The notes beneath the pieces are model-generated. The model did no database searches and was not told the origin of the DNA. It saw only the letters and a list, made by a program, of their open reading frames with translations. Below, one piece after another: positions 24,104 to 33,039 of a stretch of 64,000 bases of DNA. The stretch is from Rhodobacter maris (GTDB lineage Bacteria; Pseudomonadota; Alphaproteobacteria; Rhodobacterales; Rhodobacteraceae). Location: assembly GCF_900217815.1 (NCBI RefSeq), contig NZ_OBMT01000004.1, positions 1 to 64,000 on the forward strand, read 5' to 3'. The translations under genes were made by a program, and so were the position numbers. Numbering within the stretch: the stretch's first letter is position 1; every line of letters starts with the position of its first letter.

Positions 24104-25177
24104 ATGAAGAAACTTCTGGTCCTGAGCACCGCTCTGGTCGCCACGGGCTTTGCCGCGCAAGCGCAAGAGCTCAACGTGGTGTCCTGGGGTGGCGCCTATA
24201 CCGTCAGCCAGGTCGAGGCCTATCACAAGCCCTTCACCGAAATGACCGGCATCAAGATCAACTCGATCGACGCCGACAACCCCGCCGCCCCGGTGAAGGC
24301 GCAGGCCGAAGCCGGCAACGTTTCGATCGACCTCGCCGACGTGGAACTCTCCGACGCGATCAAGATGTGCGACGAGGGCCTGCTGGCCGAGATCGACCCG
24401 TCGATCCTGCCCCCCGCCCCCGATGGCACCCCCGCGACCGAAGACTTCGTGCCGGGCGCGATTCAGGATTGCGCCGTGGCGAACATCGTCTGGGCGACCG
24501 TGATCGCCTATGACAAGACCAAGGTCGGCGACACCCCGCCCACCACGGTTGGCGATTTCTTCGACACCGCCAAATATCCGGGCAAACGCGGCCTGCTGAA
24601 ATCGGCCAAGCGCACGATGGAACTCGCGCTCTATGCCGATGGCGTGGCTCCCGAAGAAATCTATGACGTGCTGGGCACCGACGAAGGCGTGAAACGCGCG
24701 CTCGCCAAACTCGACACGATCAAGGGCGACATCGTCTGGTGGGAAGCCGGCGCGCAACCGCCGCAACTTCTTGCCGATGGCGAGGTGGTGATGACGAACG
24801 GCTATAACGGCCGCTTCTTCGCCGCCGAAGTTGCCGAGGGCAAACCTTTCGGCACCGTCTGGGACGGCTCGTACATGGATTACGACCTCTGGGTGATCCC
24901 GAAAGACGCGCCGCACAAGGAAGATGCGATGAAGTTCCTCGCCTTCTCCACAGACACCCAGCGCCTTGCCGATCAGGCGAAATGGATCTCCTACGGTCCG
25001 GCCCGCAAATCGTCGAACGCGCTTGTCGGCCTCTATCAGGACGGCAAGACCGAGATGGCGCCCTACATGCCGACCAACCCGGCAAACATGATGTCGCCGA
25101 TCTGGACCGATCCGACCTTCTGGGCGGATCACGACACCGAACTGAACGAGAAGTTCAACGCCTGGCTGGCGAGCTGA
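24104..25177 (+). CDS. ABC transporter periplasmic binding protein, polyamine-type (PotD-like)
   Basis: This 357-residue protein has a signal peptide (MKKLLVLSTALVATGFAAQA). The mature part begins ELNVVSWGGAYTVSQVEAYH, typical of spermidine/putrescine-family binding proteins, with the conserved late motifs YDLWVIPKDAPHKEDAMKFL and YMPTNPANM. AGGGAG lies seven bases before the start. The gene is bracketed by strong hairpins (23981-24018 and 25193-25240), which would favour a high level of this protein relative to the membrane parts. It binds the substrate and delivers it to the permeases. Confidence 0.9.
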   Translation: MKKLLVLSTALVATGFAAQAQELNVVSWGGAYTVSQVEAYHKPFTEMTGIKINSIDADNPAAPVKAQAEAGNVSIDLADVELSDAIKMCDEGLLAEIDPSILPPAPDGTPATEDFVPGAIQDCAVANIVWATVIAYDKTKVGDTPPTTVGDFFDTAKYPGKRGLLKSAKRTMELALYADGVAPEEIYDVLGTDEGVKRALAKLDTIKGDIVWWEAGAQPPQLLADGEVVMTNGYNGRFFAAEVAEGKPFGTVWDGSYMDYDLWVIPKDAPHKEDAMKFLAFSTDTQRLADQAKWISYGPARKSSNALVGLYQDGKTEMAPYMPTNPANMMSPIWTDPTFWADHDTELNEKFNAWLAS

Positions 25178-25192
25178 TCGTCTGACCACCGC

Positions 25193-25240
25193 GGGCGGGG
25201 GCAACCCCGCCCGATCTCCCCGCCGCATCCCCTGCGGCGG
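25193..25240 (+). promoter_or_regulatory. Tandem hairpins after the binding-protein gene
   Basis: Hairpin 1 is GGGCGGGG-GCAA-CCCCGCCC (25193-25212) and hairpin 2 is CCGCCGCA-TCCCC-TGCGGCGG (25220-25240). Both are perfect 8-bp stems without U-runs. In binding-protein operons such structures protect the upstream message from 3' decay. That role is inferred here. Confidence 0.6.
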
Positions 25241-25267
25241 CGGTATTCCTATTGACCGGGGAACCGA

Positions 25268-26533
25268 ATGACCGACGCAACTCTCCCTACTCCCTCCGGG
25301 CCGCTGACCACTGCCGATGGCCGCCCGCTCAAGGCTGCGCTCGCCGCCTCGCTCGCGGTGCGCCGCCGCCGTGCGCTGATGCTTGTTGCGCCGCTCTTTC
25401 TGTTTATCCTGATCAGCTTCATCGTGCCGATCGGCCAGATGCTGTTCAAATCCATCTACAATGACGGGTTCTCGAAGAATGCGCCTGCGCTGGTGCAATG
25501 GTTCGATGAGCACCCCAAGGGGTCGGAGATCGACGAAAGCGCCTATGCCGCGCTCCGATCGGACCTGATCCTGATGCGCGAACAAAAAACCGCCGGCGAA
25601 GCGGGCACCCGGATCAACTACGACATCTCCGGCACACGCTCGCTTTTCACCGGTGCGGCACGCAAGGCAGAGAAGCTGGAGCCGCCTTACAAAGAGGCCT
25701 TCATCGCGCTCGACAAGGACTGGGGCAACCCGAATGTCTGGCGCGCGTTGCGCTCGGCCGCGAACCCGTTCACGATCGATTTCTATCTCGCCGCCAATGA
25801 CATGACGCGCGACGAAACCGGCGCAATCACCGCCGTTCCCAAAGATCAGCAGGTCTACAAGAAACTGATGGGGCGCACGCTCATGCTCTCGATCGAGATC
25901 ACAGCGCTTTGCCTGCTGCTCGGTTTCCCGATCGCGCATCTGCTCGCCACCCTGCCGATGCGCAAGGCAATGCTGCTGATGATCTTCGTGCTCTTGCCGT
26001 TCTGGACCTCGCTTCTGGTGCGCACCACCTCCTGGATGGTGCTGTTGCAAAGCCAGGGGGTGCTCAACGATGTCTTCGTCTGGCTCGGGGTGATCGGCGA
26101 GGATGGGCGTATTCAGATGATCTACAACGAGATGGGCACGATCATCGCGATGACGCATATCCTTTTGCCGTTCACGATCCTGCCGCTTTACTCGGTGATG
26201 AAGACGATCCCGCCCTCCTATGTGCGGGCCGCCCGCTCGCTTGGCGCCACCTCATGGACGGCGTTCCGCCGGGTCTACCTGCCGCAAACGCTGCCGGGCG
26301 TCGGCGCGGGGGGGCTTTTGGTGTTCATTCTGGCGATGGGCTATTACATCACCCCGGCCCTCGTCGGCGGTGCGGATGGCCAAATGATCTCCAACATGAT
26401 CGCCTTCCACATGCAGAAATCGCTCAACTGGTCGCTTGCGGCCGCCCTTGCCGCACAGCTCCTTGTTGTCGTGCTGATCTTCTTCTGGATCTACGACAAG
26501 CTCGTCGGCATCGACAAGATGAAGCTCGGCTGA
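25268..26533 (+). CDS. ABC transporter permease, PotB-like
   Basis: This 421-residue inner-membrane protein has one N-terminal transmembrane helix (about 37-60), a long periplasmic insert (about 60-190) and then five helices. The EAA-type loop RAARSLGATSWTAFRRVYLP (about 322-341) contacts the ATPase. The large insert between helices 1 and 2 makes it longer than E. coli PotB, as in many alphaproteobacterial polyamine/opine permeases. It pairs with the next gene. Confidence 0.92.
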   Translation: MTDATLPTPSGPLTTADGRPLKAALAASLAVRRRRALMLVAPLFLFILISFIVPIGQMLFKSIYNDGFSKNAPALVQWFDEHPKGSEIDESAYAALRSDLILMREQKTAGEAGTRINYDISGTRSLFTGAARKAEKLEPPYKEAFIALDKDWGNPNVWRALRSAANPFTIDFYLAANDMTRDETGAITAVPKDQQVYKKLMGRTLMLSIEITALCLLLGFPIAHLLATLPMRKAMLLMIFVLLPFWTSLLVRTTSWMVLLQSQGVLNDVFVWLGVIGEDGRIQMIYNEMGTIIAMTHILLPFTILPLYSVMKTIPPSYVRAARSLGATSWTAFRRVYLPQTLPGVGAGGLLVFILAMGYYITPALVGGADGQMISNMIAFHMQKSLNWSLAAALAAQLLVVVLIFFWIYDKLVGIDKMKLG

Positions 26534-26545
26534 GAGGACGAACCG

Positions 26546-27496
26546 ATGGCCCTACCCGTCTATGCAAGCCCGCTCGAAAAGCTCTGGCATTATGCCTATC
26601 TGGTGCTCTGCGCGCTGATCTTCGTGTTCCTGATCGCGCCGATCATCATCATCATTCCTTTGAGCTTCAACGCCGAGCCCTATTTCACCTTCACCGACAA
26701 GATGCTGACCTTCGACCCCGAAGGATACTCGCTGCGCTGGTATGACAAGCTGATCACCTTCGGCATGGCCGAGCCCGATGCCCCACGCAACATGGCCTTC
26801 TGGCTCGATTTCTGGCACAATGCGACCTGGATGCAGGTGGCGAAAAACTCGGTGATCATCGGCGTTTGCGCCACGGTGCTCTCGGCCGGGCTCGGCACGG
26901 TGGCGGCGCTTGGCCTCACCCGGCCCGAGATGCCGTTCCGCAAACAGATCACCGCCGTGCTGATCTCGCCGATGATCGTGCCGATCATCATCTCGGCGAC
27001 GGGCATGTTCTTCTTCTACTCCGGCAAATGGGTGCCGAACGTCGGCCCGGATGGCTTCGAATGGGGGCGCCTCGCGGGCACCTATGCGGGGATCATCCTC
27101 GCGCATGCCGCGCTTGGCATCCCCTTCGTGATCATCACCGTCACCGCGACGCTCTCGGGCTTTGATCAATCGCTCGTGCGCGCCGCCGCCTCGCTCGGCG
27201 CGAACCCGCGCACGGCCTTCTTCCGGGTGGTGATGCCGCTGATCATGCCGGGCGTGATCTCGGGCGGGCTCTTCGCTTTTGTCACTTCGTTTGACGAGGT
27301 GGTGGCGGTGCTGTTCATCGCCGACCACACCCAGCAAACGATCCCGCGGCAGATGTGGAACGGCATTCGCGAGCAGATCTCGCCTGCGATCCTCGCCGTG
27401 GCGACGCTCCTCGTGTTGCTGTCGATCTCAATGCTGACCGTGCTTGAACTGCTGCGCCGCCGCTCGGAACGGCTCCGCGGCATGACCCCGAGCTGA
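26546..27496 (+). CDS. ABC transporter permease, PotC-like
   Basis: This 316-residue inner-membrane protein has six predicted helices. The ATPase-contact loop RAAASLGANPRTAFFRVVMP lies about two thirds in. It starts 12 bp after the first permease and completes the importer, giving two different permeases, one ATPase and one binding protein. A terminator hairpin follows at 27525-27550. Confidence 0.93.
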   Translation: MALPVYASPLEKLWHYAYLVLCALIFVFLIAPIIIIIPLSFNAEPYFTFTDKMLTFDPEGYSLRWYDKLITFGMAEPDAPRNMAFWLDFWHNATWMQVAKNSVIIGVCATVLSAGLGTVAALGLTRPEMPFRKQITAVLISPMIVPIIISATGMFFFYSGKWVPNVGPDGFEWGRLAGTYAGIILAHAALGIPFVIITVTATLSGFDQSLVRAAASLGANPRTAFFRVVMPLIMPGVISGGLFAFVTSFDEVVAVLFIADHTQQTIPRQMWNGIREQISPAILAVATLLVLLSISMLTVLELLRRRSERLRGMTPS

Positions 27497-27524
27497 TCGG
27501 ACGGCACGGCCCAAAAGAAACGCA

Positions 27525-27550
27525 AGAGGGGGCGCCAGCCCCCTCTTTTC
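27525..27550 (+). terminator. Rho-independent terminator of the ABC importer operon
   Basis: AGAGGGGGC-GCCA-GCCCCCTCTTTT lies 29 bases after the permease stop. It has a perfect GC stem followed by a T-run. Confidence 0.85.
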
Positions 27551-27707
27551 ATTTGTCGGCGGCGGCACCTCAGCCTTGCCCCTGTTCCCTATGATCAGCG
27601 CTCCCGCTTCGGCGCAAACCTGCCGCAGTATGCCCGAAGCATCCCGCGCGTGACCGGCGAAGAGCCATCGCACCGCGTCAAAACTTCGCCGCGCCCCCAC
27701 GCCATGC

Positions 27708-27733
27708 AAAAGGGGCGCTGGAGCGCCCCTTTG
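27708..27733 (-). terminator. Terminator of the minus-strand peptidoglycan-binding gene
   Basis: Read on the minus strand, GGGGCGCTCCAGCGCCCCTT is followed by TTG, about 22 bases after the stop of the 27755-29536 gene. Confidence 0.8.
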
Positions 27734-27754
27734 AAGAGTGTTCTGGCCTGTTCT

Positions 27755-29536
27755 TCAGGGCTGGGTCGGCAGTTGCGCCGCGCCGGTGGCGACCATGTTG
27801 GCCGCCCCCGCCGCCAGCCCGGCGAGGCCCGCAAGCCCGCCCGGAGCCGATTGCGTCGAGACGGTCGCCGCCGATGCGGAGGCCGGGATCGCAGGTGCGG
27901 TTGCGCTCGGGGCCGCCACCGGCACCGGCAGCATCGGCACCAGGCTCGCACGGCCGTTGAGCGCCATCGAGGCCTTCTTGATCAGCCCGGCGCGGTCCGC
28001 CTGCTCGGGCAGGAACACCGGCGTCTGGCCGACAGAGAGCGCGTTGCCGCTCAGATCATACCAGTCGAGCGCCAGATCGGGATGCGCCTCAAGGCCAACG
28101 CCCGAGGTCAGGTGGTGCCCCAGCATTTCGGCATAGACCATCTGCCCGGCCCCGGTCAGCACCAGCGCCGAAGCAATCGCCACTTCCGGCTCGTCCAGCC
28201 CGTAGCCCATCGACAGGCAGACTTTCGAGGTCGAGACGAGCTGATCTTGCGACATCCCCGATTGCGCGATCCAGCCCTGGATCGAGGCGATCATGTCGTC
28301 GCGCGGCGTGGTCGTCAGCAGCGCCACCTGATCCTTCAGCGCAGCGCCGAAGCCGCGGCATTGCGTGGCGATCTGCTCGGGCGTGAAGCCCTGGATCTGC
28401 TTGCCGATTGCCTCGCCATCGGCCTTGGCCGCGGCGGAGACGGCACAGAACTGCTCGCCGAGCGCCTGCCCCGGATCAGAGAGCATGGCCACCGTCTGCG
28501 GCCCGCCGAAAGATCCGGTCTTCGCGCTCACACCCGCGCAATAGCTCGTCAAAGTCACCTTCGGCGGCACGATTGCAGCGCCGAAACTGGGCAGCGCGGT
28601 CGCCGGCGCCGGCGCGGCCGGTTGCGCCGCCATCACTGTTGGCGGCAGCGGCGCGGTGGGCATCGGAAGCGGCGCCGGCGTTGCGGCCATCATCGCACCA
28701 TCCTGCTTCACTTCGCACAGCCCGTGCGAGCAGGAGAAGGAGGCCGGCGTCGCATTGGCGAGCTGGAAATCGTTGCGCTGATAGCCCTGCGGTGTCGAGG
28801 CGAACACCCGCACCGTGCAGGCCGGGCCGTTGCACCAGAAGCCTGAGCCGGTGACCGAGGTATCGATCATGTAGTCTGTCCGACCGTCCGCATTCATGTC
28901 GGCAAGCTGCACGAAGCCCGCGCGCTGCATCAGTTGCATCGGCTCGACATTGGTGTTGCGCGCAATCTCGAACACCGCCTCCGAGACCTCGGGCGGCAAC
29001 CCGCCGATCGTGCCCCCCGCATAGCCCGCGGGCGCCGTGCCCGGCCCGCCGCCGATCATCTGGTCACGCTGTGCCAGCAGCATGCCCCGGATCCCCTGCG
29101 GGCTCGTCGAGATGATGTTTTGCACCTGCGGCCCGCCAAGCTGGGCGCGGTTATAGGCGGTCACGAGAATGTTGCGCTCCATCTCGGTGAGCTGGCCGGT
29201 CGCCGGATAGCCGAGCAGCGCCTGATATTGCGAGATCGCGGCGCGCGATTTGGAACCCAGAACACCATCGGGCGTGCCCACCGGATAGCCGAAGTAATTG
29301 AGCGAGTTCTGCACTTCGCGGTTCCGCTCGCGGGTCGCCGAGGAAACCGAAGAGGTCGACCGGCGCACCGTCGTGCGCGGCTGGTGGCTGCGGTTCGCTT
29401 CGTTGATGATGGCGGCGCCGATCATCCCGCCGATCAGGCCGCCGACGACATCGCCGCCACCAGCAAGCACCGGCGTGCTGCCGGTGATCCCAACGCTCAG
29501 GGCGAGAAAACTTGTGAGCAAGTGACGGGTTTTCAT
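27755..29536 (-). CDS. Secreted protein with peptidoglycan-binding domain
   Basis: This 593-residue protein has a signal peptide (MKTRHLLTSFLALSVGITGS) and a glycine-zipper stretch (GGDVVGGLIGGMIGAAII, about 28-45) that may insert in a membrane. A PG_binding_1-like domain spans about 75-130 (VQNSLNYFGYPVGTPDGVLG). Then come an Asp-rich DMNADGRTDYMID segment (about 225-240) resembling a calcium-binding VCBS/FG-GAP unit, a Pro/Ala linker and a C-terminal domain with several Cys residues. The last 60 residues are Ala-rich low complexity. The start at 29536 gives a normal signal peptide. It is transcribed alone and its role in the envelope is unknown. Confidence 0.75.
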   Translation of the reverse strand: MKTRHLLTSFLALSVGITGSTPVLAGGGDVVGGLIGGMIGAAIINEANRSHQPRTTVRRSTSSVSSATRERNREVQNSLNYFGYPVGTPDGVLGSKSRAAISQYQALLGYPATGQLTEMERNILVTAYNRAQLGGPQVQNIISTSPQGIRGMLLAQRDQMIGGGPGTAPAGYAGGTIGGLPPEVSEAVFEIARNTNVEPMQLMQRAGFVQLADMNADGRTDYMIDTSVTGSGFWCNGPACTVRVFASTPQGYQRNDFQLANATPASFSCSHGLCEVKQDGAMMAATPAPLPMPTAPLPPTVMAAQPAAPAPATALPSFGAAIVPPKVTLTSYCAGVSAKTGSFGGPQTVAMLSDPGQALGEQFCAVSAAAKADGEAIGKQIQGFTPEQIATQCRGFGAALKDQVALLTTTPRDDMIASIQGWIAQSGMSQDQLVSTSKVCLSMGYGLDEPEVAIASALVLTGAGQMVYAEMLGHHLTSGVGLEAHPDLALDWYDLSGNALSVGQTPVFLPEQADRAGLIKKASMALNGRASLVPMLPVPVAAPSATAPAIPASASAATVSTQSAPGGLAGLAGLAAGAANMVATGAAQLPTQP

Positions 29537-29695
29537 GACTCTCTCCAAATCTTGGCCCCGGGGCGGTGTTGCGGAGGGAGGCCACACTCCCCGACGCTGC
29601 ACCCGACGCAGATCAAACCTGCGTGAGTTTCTCGCAAGAATCGGGCTTGAGGCAAGCGATTTGTTCTTTTAGGTCGGATGCAAAGGAAAACGCCC

Positions 29696-30391
29696 ATGCC
29701 CGAATGGATCCGCTCCGAAACCCCCGTGCCCTATCCGGAAGCGCTCGCCGTCATGGAGGCGCGCGTCGCGGCGATTGCCGCGGGCACCGCCGACGAGGCC
29801 CTGTGGTTTCTGGAACATCCGACGCTTTACACCGCGGGAACCTCGGCGCGGCGCGAGGATCTGGTCGAACCCGACCGCTTTCCGGTTTATGCCGCCGGGC
29901 GCGGCGGACAATATACCTATCACGGGCCGGGCCAGCGGGTGGTCTATGTGATGCTCGATCTGAACCGGCGCGGCCGCGATGTGCGTCGCTTCGTGCAGGC
30001 GCTGGAAACCTGGGTGATCGCGGCGCTCGCAGAGTTCAACGTGAGGGGCGAGATCCGCGAGGGGCGCGTCGGTGTCTGGGTGAGCCGCCCCGAAAAGGGG
30101 ATCGGCCCCGATGGGCATATCCGCGAAGACAAGATCGCCGCGATCGGCGTCAAACTGCGCCGCTGGGTCAGCTTTCACGGTCTCTCGATCAATGTCGACC
30201 CCGATCTGAGCCATTTCTCCGGCATCATTCCTTGCGGCATCCGCGAGCATGGGGTGACCTCGCTCGTCGATCTCGGCCTGCCGGTGCAGATGGAAGACCT
30301 CGATCTCGCCCTCGAGGCGCGGTTCGAAACGACGCTCGGCGCCTTGCAGCCTTCGGGCCAACCCAAGGATATAGTCACCAACAGGTCATAA
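29696..30391 (+). CDS. lipB: Octanoyl-[acyl carrier protein]:protein N-octanoyltransferase
   Basis: This 231-residue cytoplasmic enzyme transfers octanoyl from ACP to lipoyl domains, the first step of lipoate synthesis. The signature [20 protein letters not shown], the catalytic Lys in [10 protein letters not shown] and the catalytic Cys in [10 protein letters not shown] are present. AAAGGA eight bases before 29696 favours this ATG over one at 29678. It is the plus-strand gene before cycA, about 110 bp away. Confidence 0.95.
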   Translation: MPEWIRSETPVPYPEALAVMEARVAAIAAGTADEALWFLEHPTLYTAGTSARREDLVEPDRFPVYAAGRGGQYTYHGPGQRVVYVMLDLNRRGRDVRRFVQALETWVIAALAEFNVRGEIREGRVGVWVSRPEKGIGPDGHIREDKIAAIGVKLRRWVSFHGLSINVDPDLSHFSGIIPCGIREHGVTSLVDLGLPVQMEDLDLALEARFETTLGALQPSGQPKDIVTNRS

Positions 30392-30504
30392 TGGGAGATG
30401 CGCGACCATTTGCCCTGTGGTATTGGGATGGGTGGGCACCAAGACTGCCTGGTGATCCCGGCGGAGCCGGGCAACAAAGCATCAAACAGACCAAGGATCC
30501 AGCG

Positions 30505-30918
30505 ATGAAGATCAGCCTCTACGCCACCCTCGCCGCGTTCGTTCTGGCCACGCCCGCGCTCGCCGGGGGCGATGCCGCCAAGGGCGAGAAAGAATTCTCG
30601 AAATGCAAGGCCTGCCACTCGATCATCGCCCCCGACGGGACCGAGATCGTGAAAGGCGCCAAGGTCGGCCCAAACCTCTACGGCGTGGTCGGCCGCACCG
30701 CGGGCACCTATCCGGACTTCGCCTACAAAGACTCGATCGTCGCGCTCGGCCAGACCGGCTTTGCTTGGAGCGAAGACGAAATCGCGGAATACGTGAAAGA
30801 TCCGGGGAAATTCCTCAAGGCCAAGCTCGACGACAAGAAAGCCAAGACCGGCATGGCGTTCAAACTCGCCAAGGGCGGCGAAGACGTCGCGGCCTATCTC
30901 GCCTCGGTCGCGCAATAA
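30505..30918 (+). CDS. cycA: Cytochrome c2
   Basis: This 137-residue precursor has a signal peptide ending ALA-GGDAAKG. The heme-binding CKACH (Cys34, Cys37, His38) and the axial ligand Met117 (TGMAFKLAKGG) are at the expected spacing. The sequence closely resembles R. capsulatus cytochrome c2 in length and most motifs. It carries electrons in the periplasm between the cytochrome bc1 complex and the photosynthetic reaction centre or cytochrome oxidase, and is a strong marker for a Rhodobacter-type host. A clear terminator follows. Confidence 0.96.
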   Translation: MKISLYATLAAFVLATPALAGGDAAKGEKEFSKCKACHSIIAPDGTEIVKGAKVGPNLYGVVGRTAGTYPDFAYKDSIVALGQTGFAWSEDEIAEYVKDPGKFLKAKLDDKKAKTGMAFKLAKGGEDVAAYLASVAQ

Positions 30919-30941
30919 GATCCTGCGCCTCGGCGCAAAAG

Positions 30942-30971
30942 AGGCCCGGTCGCTTGCCGACCGGGCCTTTT
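30942..30971 (+). terminator. Rho-independent terminator after cycA
   Basis: AGGCCCGGTCG-CTTG-CCGACCGGGCCTTTT is a near-perfect 11-bp GC stem with a T-run, 23 bases after the stop codon. Confidence 0.9.
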
Positions 30972-31080
30972 GCTGTCCGAAAGGAGACCGTTGCGCCGGA
31001 GCGGCCCCGACCGCACCCTTTTGACGATGTGAAACAGCCGCGGGAGAGTCGCCCCCTCCTCGACCGACTGGAAGCGGGCT

Positions 31081-31533
31081 TCAGCTCAGCCGCGCTTTCA
31101 CCATCGGCCCGACCGCACCGAAATCCATCTGCCCGGTATGGGCGGCCTTGAGCTCTGCCATCACTCGGCCCATGTCGCGGATCGACTCCGCGCCAAGCTT
31201 CTCGATCGCCGCTGAAACCGCCGCCTCTACCTCTTCGGGCGTGAGCTGGCGTGGCAGGAATTCCTCGATCACCGCCACCTCGGCGAGTTCCTTTTCGGCG
31301 AGCTCAAGCCGCCCGCCCTCCTCATAGGCGCGCGCCGATTCCTGACGCTGCTTCACCATCTTGCCCAGAATCGCGAGAATCTCCGCATCGCCCACTGTGG
31401 CGCCATCACCCGCACCGCGCAGCGCGATCTCGCGATCCTTGATCGCCGCATTGATCAGGCGCAGCGTCGAAAGCCGCGCCGCCTCCTTGGCTTTCATCGC
31501 CTCTTTCAGCGCCGATGCCAGCTTTTCGCGCAT
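31081..31533 (-). CDS. GatB/YqeY-domain protein
   Basis: This 150-residue protein has the YqeY layout: a helical N-terminus (KLASALKEAMKAKEAARLST then LRLINAAIKDREI) and the C-terminal GatB-tail helical domain (EEFLPRQLTPEEVEAAVSAA). YqeY resembles the tRNA-binding tail of GatB, but its own function is not settled. The start at 31533 was chosen because the longer frame adds an unrelated Cys-rich segment. It is divergent from carA, a very common neighbour order in alphaproteobacteria. Confidence 0.92.
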   Translation of the reverse strand: MREKLASALKEAMKAKEAARLSTLRLINAAIKDREIALRGAGDGATVGDAEILAILGKMVKQRQESARAYEEGGRLELAEKELAEVAVIEEFLPRQLTPEEVEAAVSAAIEKLGAESIRDMGRVMAELKAAHTGQMDFGAVGPMVKARLS

Positions 31534-31702
31534 GCCCCTGCCTATCCCTGAGTGCTCTTGACACCACTCTAGCCCGAAGCGCCGCCCCGCACAACTGCGG
31601 CAAAATACTGATTTCATTGAATTTCATCATTTATCCAAAAGCCTTGACGCCCCCCGCCGCGCCCCGTAGGTTCGGCCGGATTTTGCCCCGGGGAGTCGCG
31701 CC

Positions 31703-32863
31703 ATGCCCATCAGCCACCAGCCGTCGGAAAAACCCACCGCGCTGATCGCCACCGCAGACGGGCAGTTGTTCTACGGGCGCGGTTTCGGTGCCACCGGCGA
31801 AACGGTGGCGGAGCTCGTCTTCAACACCGCAATGACCGGCTATCAGGAGATCATGACCGACCCCTCTTACGCCGGGCAGGTCGTCACCTTCACCTTCCCC
31901 CATGTCGGCAACGTGGGCGTGACCCCGGAGGATGACGAGACCGCCGAGCCGGTCGCCGCCGGGCTGGTGGTGAAATGGGATCCGACCGAGCCCTCGAACT
32001 GGCGCGCGGCGGAAAACCTCGTTGGCTGGCTGGAAAAACGCGGCCGGATCGGGGTTGGCGGCATCGACACGCGCCGGCTCACCCGGGCGATCCGCCAACA
32101 GGGCGCGCCGCATGTGGCGATGGCACACAACCCCGACGGCGTCTTCGACATCGAGGCGCTGGTGAGGAAGGCGCGCGAGTGGAAAGGGCTTGTGGGCCTT
32201 GACCTCGCCAAGGATGTCACCTGCGCGCAAAGCTACCACTGGGACGAGCAACGCTGGGCCTGGCCCGATGGCTATACCAAACGCTCGGAACCCGGTTTCA
32301 AAGTCGTCGCCATCGACTATGGCGCAAAACGCAACATCCTGCGCTGCCTCGCCTCGGCGGGCTGTGACGTGACCGTGCTGCCCGCCACCGCGACGGCGGA
32401 AGAGGTGCTCGCGCTCAAACCGGAGGGCGTGTTCCTCTCGAACGGACCGGGCGATCCGGCGGCGACGGGGGAATATGCGGTGCCGATGATCCAGGGCGTG
32501 CTGGAAACCGAACTCCCGGTGTTCGGGATCTGCCTTGGTCACCAGATGCTCGCGCTCGCGCTTGGTGCGAAGACGATCAAGATGAACCACGGCCACCATG
32601 GCGCGAACCATCCGGTGAAGGACATCACCACCGGCAAGGTCGAGATCACCTCGATGAACCACGGTTTTGCCGTCGATGCGCAAACCCTGCCCAAAGGCGT
32701 TACCGAGACCCATGTGAGCCTGTTCGATGGGTCCAATTGTGGCATCGCGCTTGAGAATCGCCCGGTATTTTCGGTGCAATATCACCCCGAGGCGAGCCCC
32801 GGACCACAAGACAGCTACTATCTCTTCGAACGTTTCGCCGCCGCCATGGCCGCGCGCCGCTGA
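31703..32863 (+). CDS. carA: Carbamoyl-phosphate synthase small subunit
   Basis: This 386-residue glutaminase subunit supplies ammonia to CarB for carbamoyl phosphate, feeding pyrimidine and arginine synthesis. The N-terminal CPSase_sm domain (about 10-150) is followed by a class I glutamine amidotransferase with the nucleophile Cys277 (GICLGHQM) and the HPE of VQYHPEASPGP. It is divergent from the YqeY gene with 169 bp between. carB is not in this window. A hairpin follows the stop. Confidence 0.97.
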   Translation: MPISHQPSEKPTALIATADGQLFYGRGFGATGETVAELVFNTAMTGYQEIMTDPSYAGQVVTFTFPHVGNVGVTPEDDETAEPVAAGLVVKWDPTEPSNWRAAENLVGWLEKRGRIGVGGIDTRRLTRAIRQQGAPHVAMAHNPDGVFDIEALVRKAREWKGLVGLDLAKDVTCAQSYHWDEQRWAWPDGYTKRSEPGFKVVAIDYGAKRNILRCLASAGCDVTVLPATATAEEVLALKPEGVFLSNGPGDPAATGEYAVPMIQGVLETELPVFGICLGHQMLALALGAKTIKMNHGHHGANHPVKDITTGKVEITSMNHGFAVDAQTLPKGVTETHVSLFDGSNCGIALENRPVFSVQYHPEASPGPQDSYYLFERFAAAMAARR

Positions 32864-32869
32864 AACCGG

Positions 32870-32900
32870 TTTCAACGCGCCAGACTGCGGCGCGTTGAAA
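32870..32900 (+). terminator. Hairpin after carA
   Basis: TTTCAACGCGCC-AGACTGC-GGCGCGTTGAAA is a perfect 12-bp stem starting six bases after the stop. The T-run is weak, so termination may be partial or Rho-assisted. Confidence 0.65.
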
Positions 32901-32973
32901 TAGCTGAAGATTTCGCGAAAACACCCGAAATCGTCGCCGCCCCTCCGAAAGGATAGGGCGACGATCTTTGGTA

Positions 32974-32989
32974 TTAACGCATTCTTAAC
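32974..32989 (+). promoter_or_regulatory. CtrA-type binding site TTAA-N7-TTAAC
   Basis: TTAACGCATTCTTAAC matches the full CtrA consensus and lies 51 bases upstream of the glycosyltransferase ATG. It sits within a larger dyad, ATCTTTGGT (32964-32972) and ACCAAAGAT (32988-32996). CtrA controls motility and gene-transfer-agent-linked genes in Rhodobacter, so control of this gene by CtrA is a reasonable inference. Confidence 0.6.
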
Positions 32990-33039
32990 CAAAGATCCGC
33001 ACCCTGAAGGCAGAACGGTGGTTCGGTGACGAGGGCAGA

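Noticed and set aside
27428-27709. A 93-residue minus-strand frame between two terminators
   Set aside because: It crosses the terminator hairpin of the ABC operon, has no ribosome-binding site and no recognisable domain.
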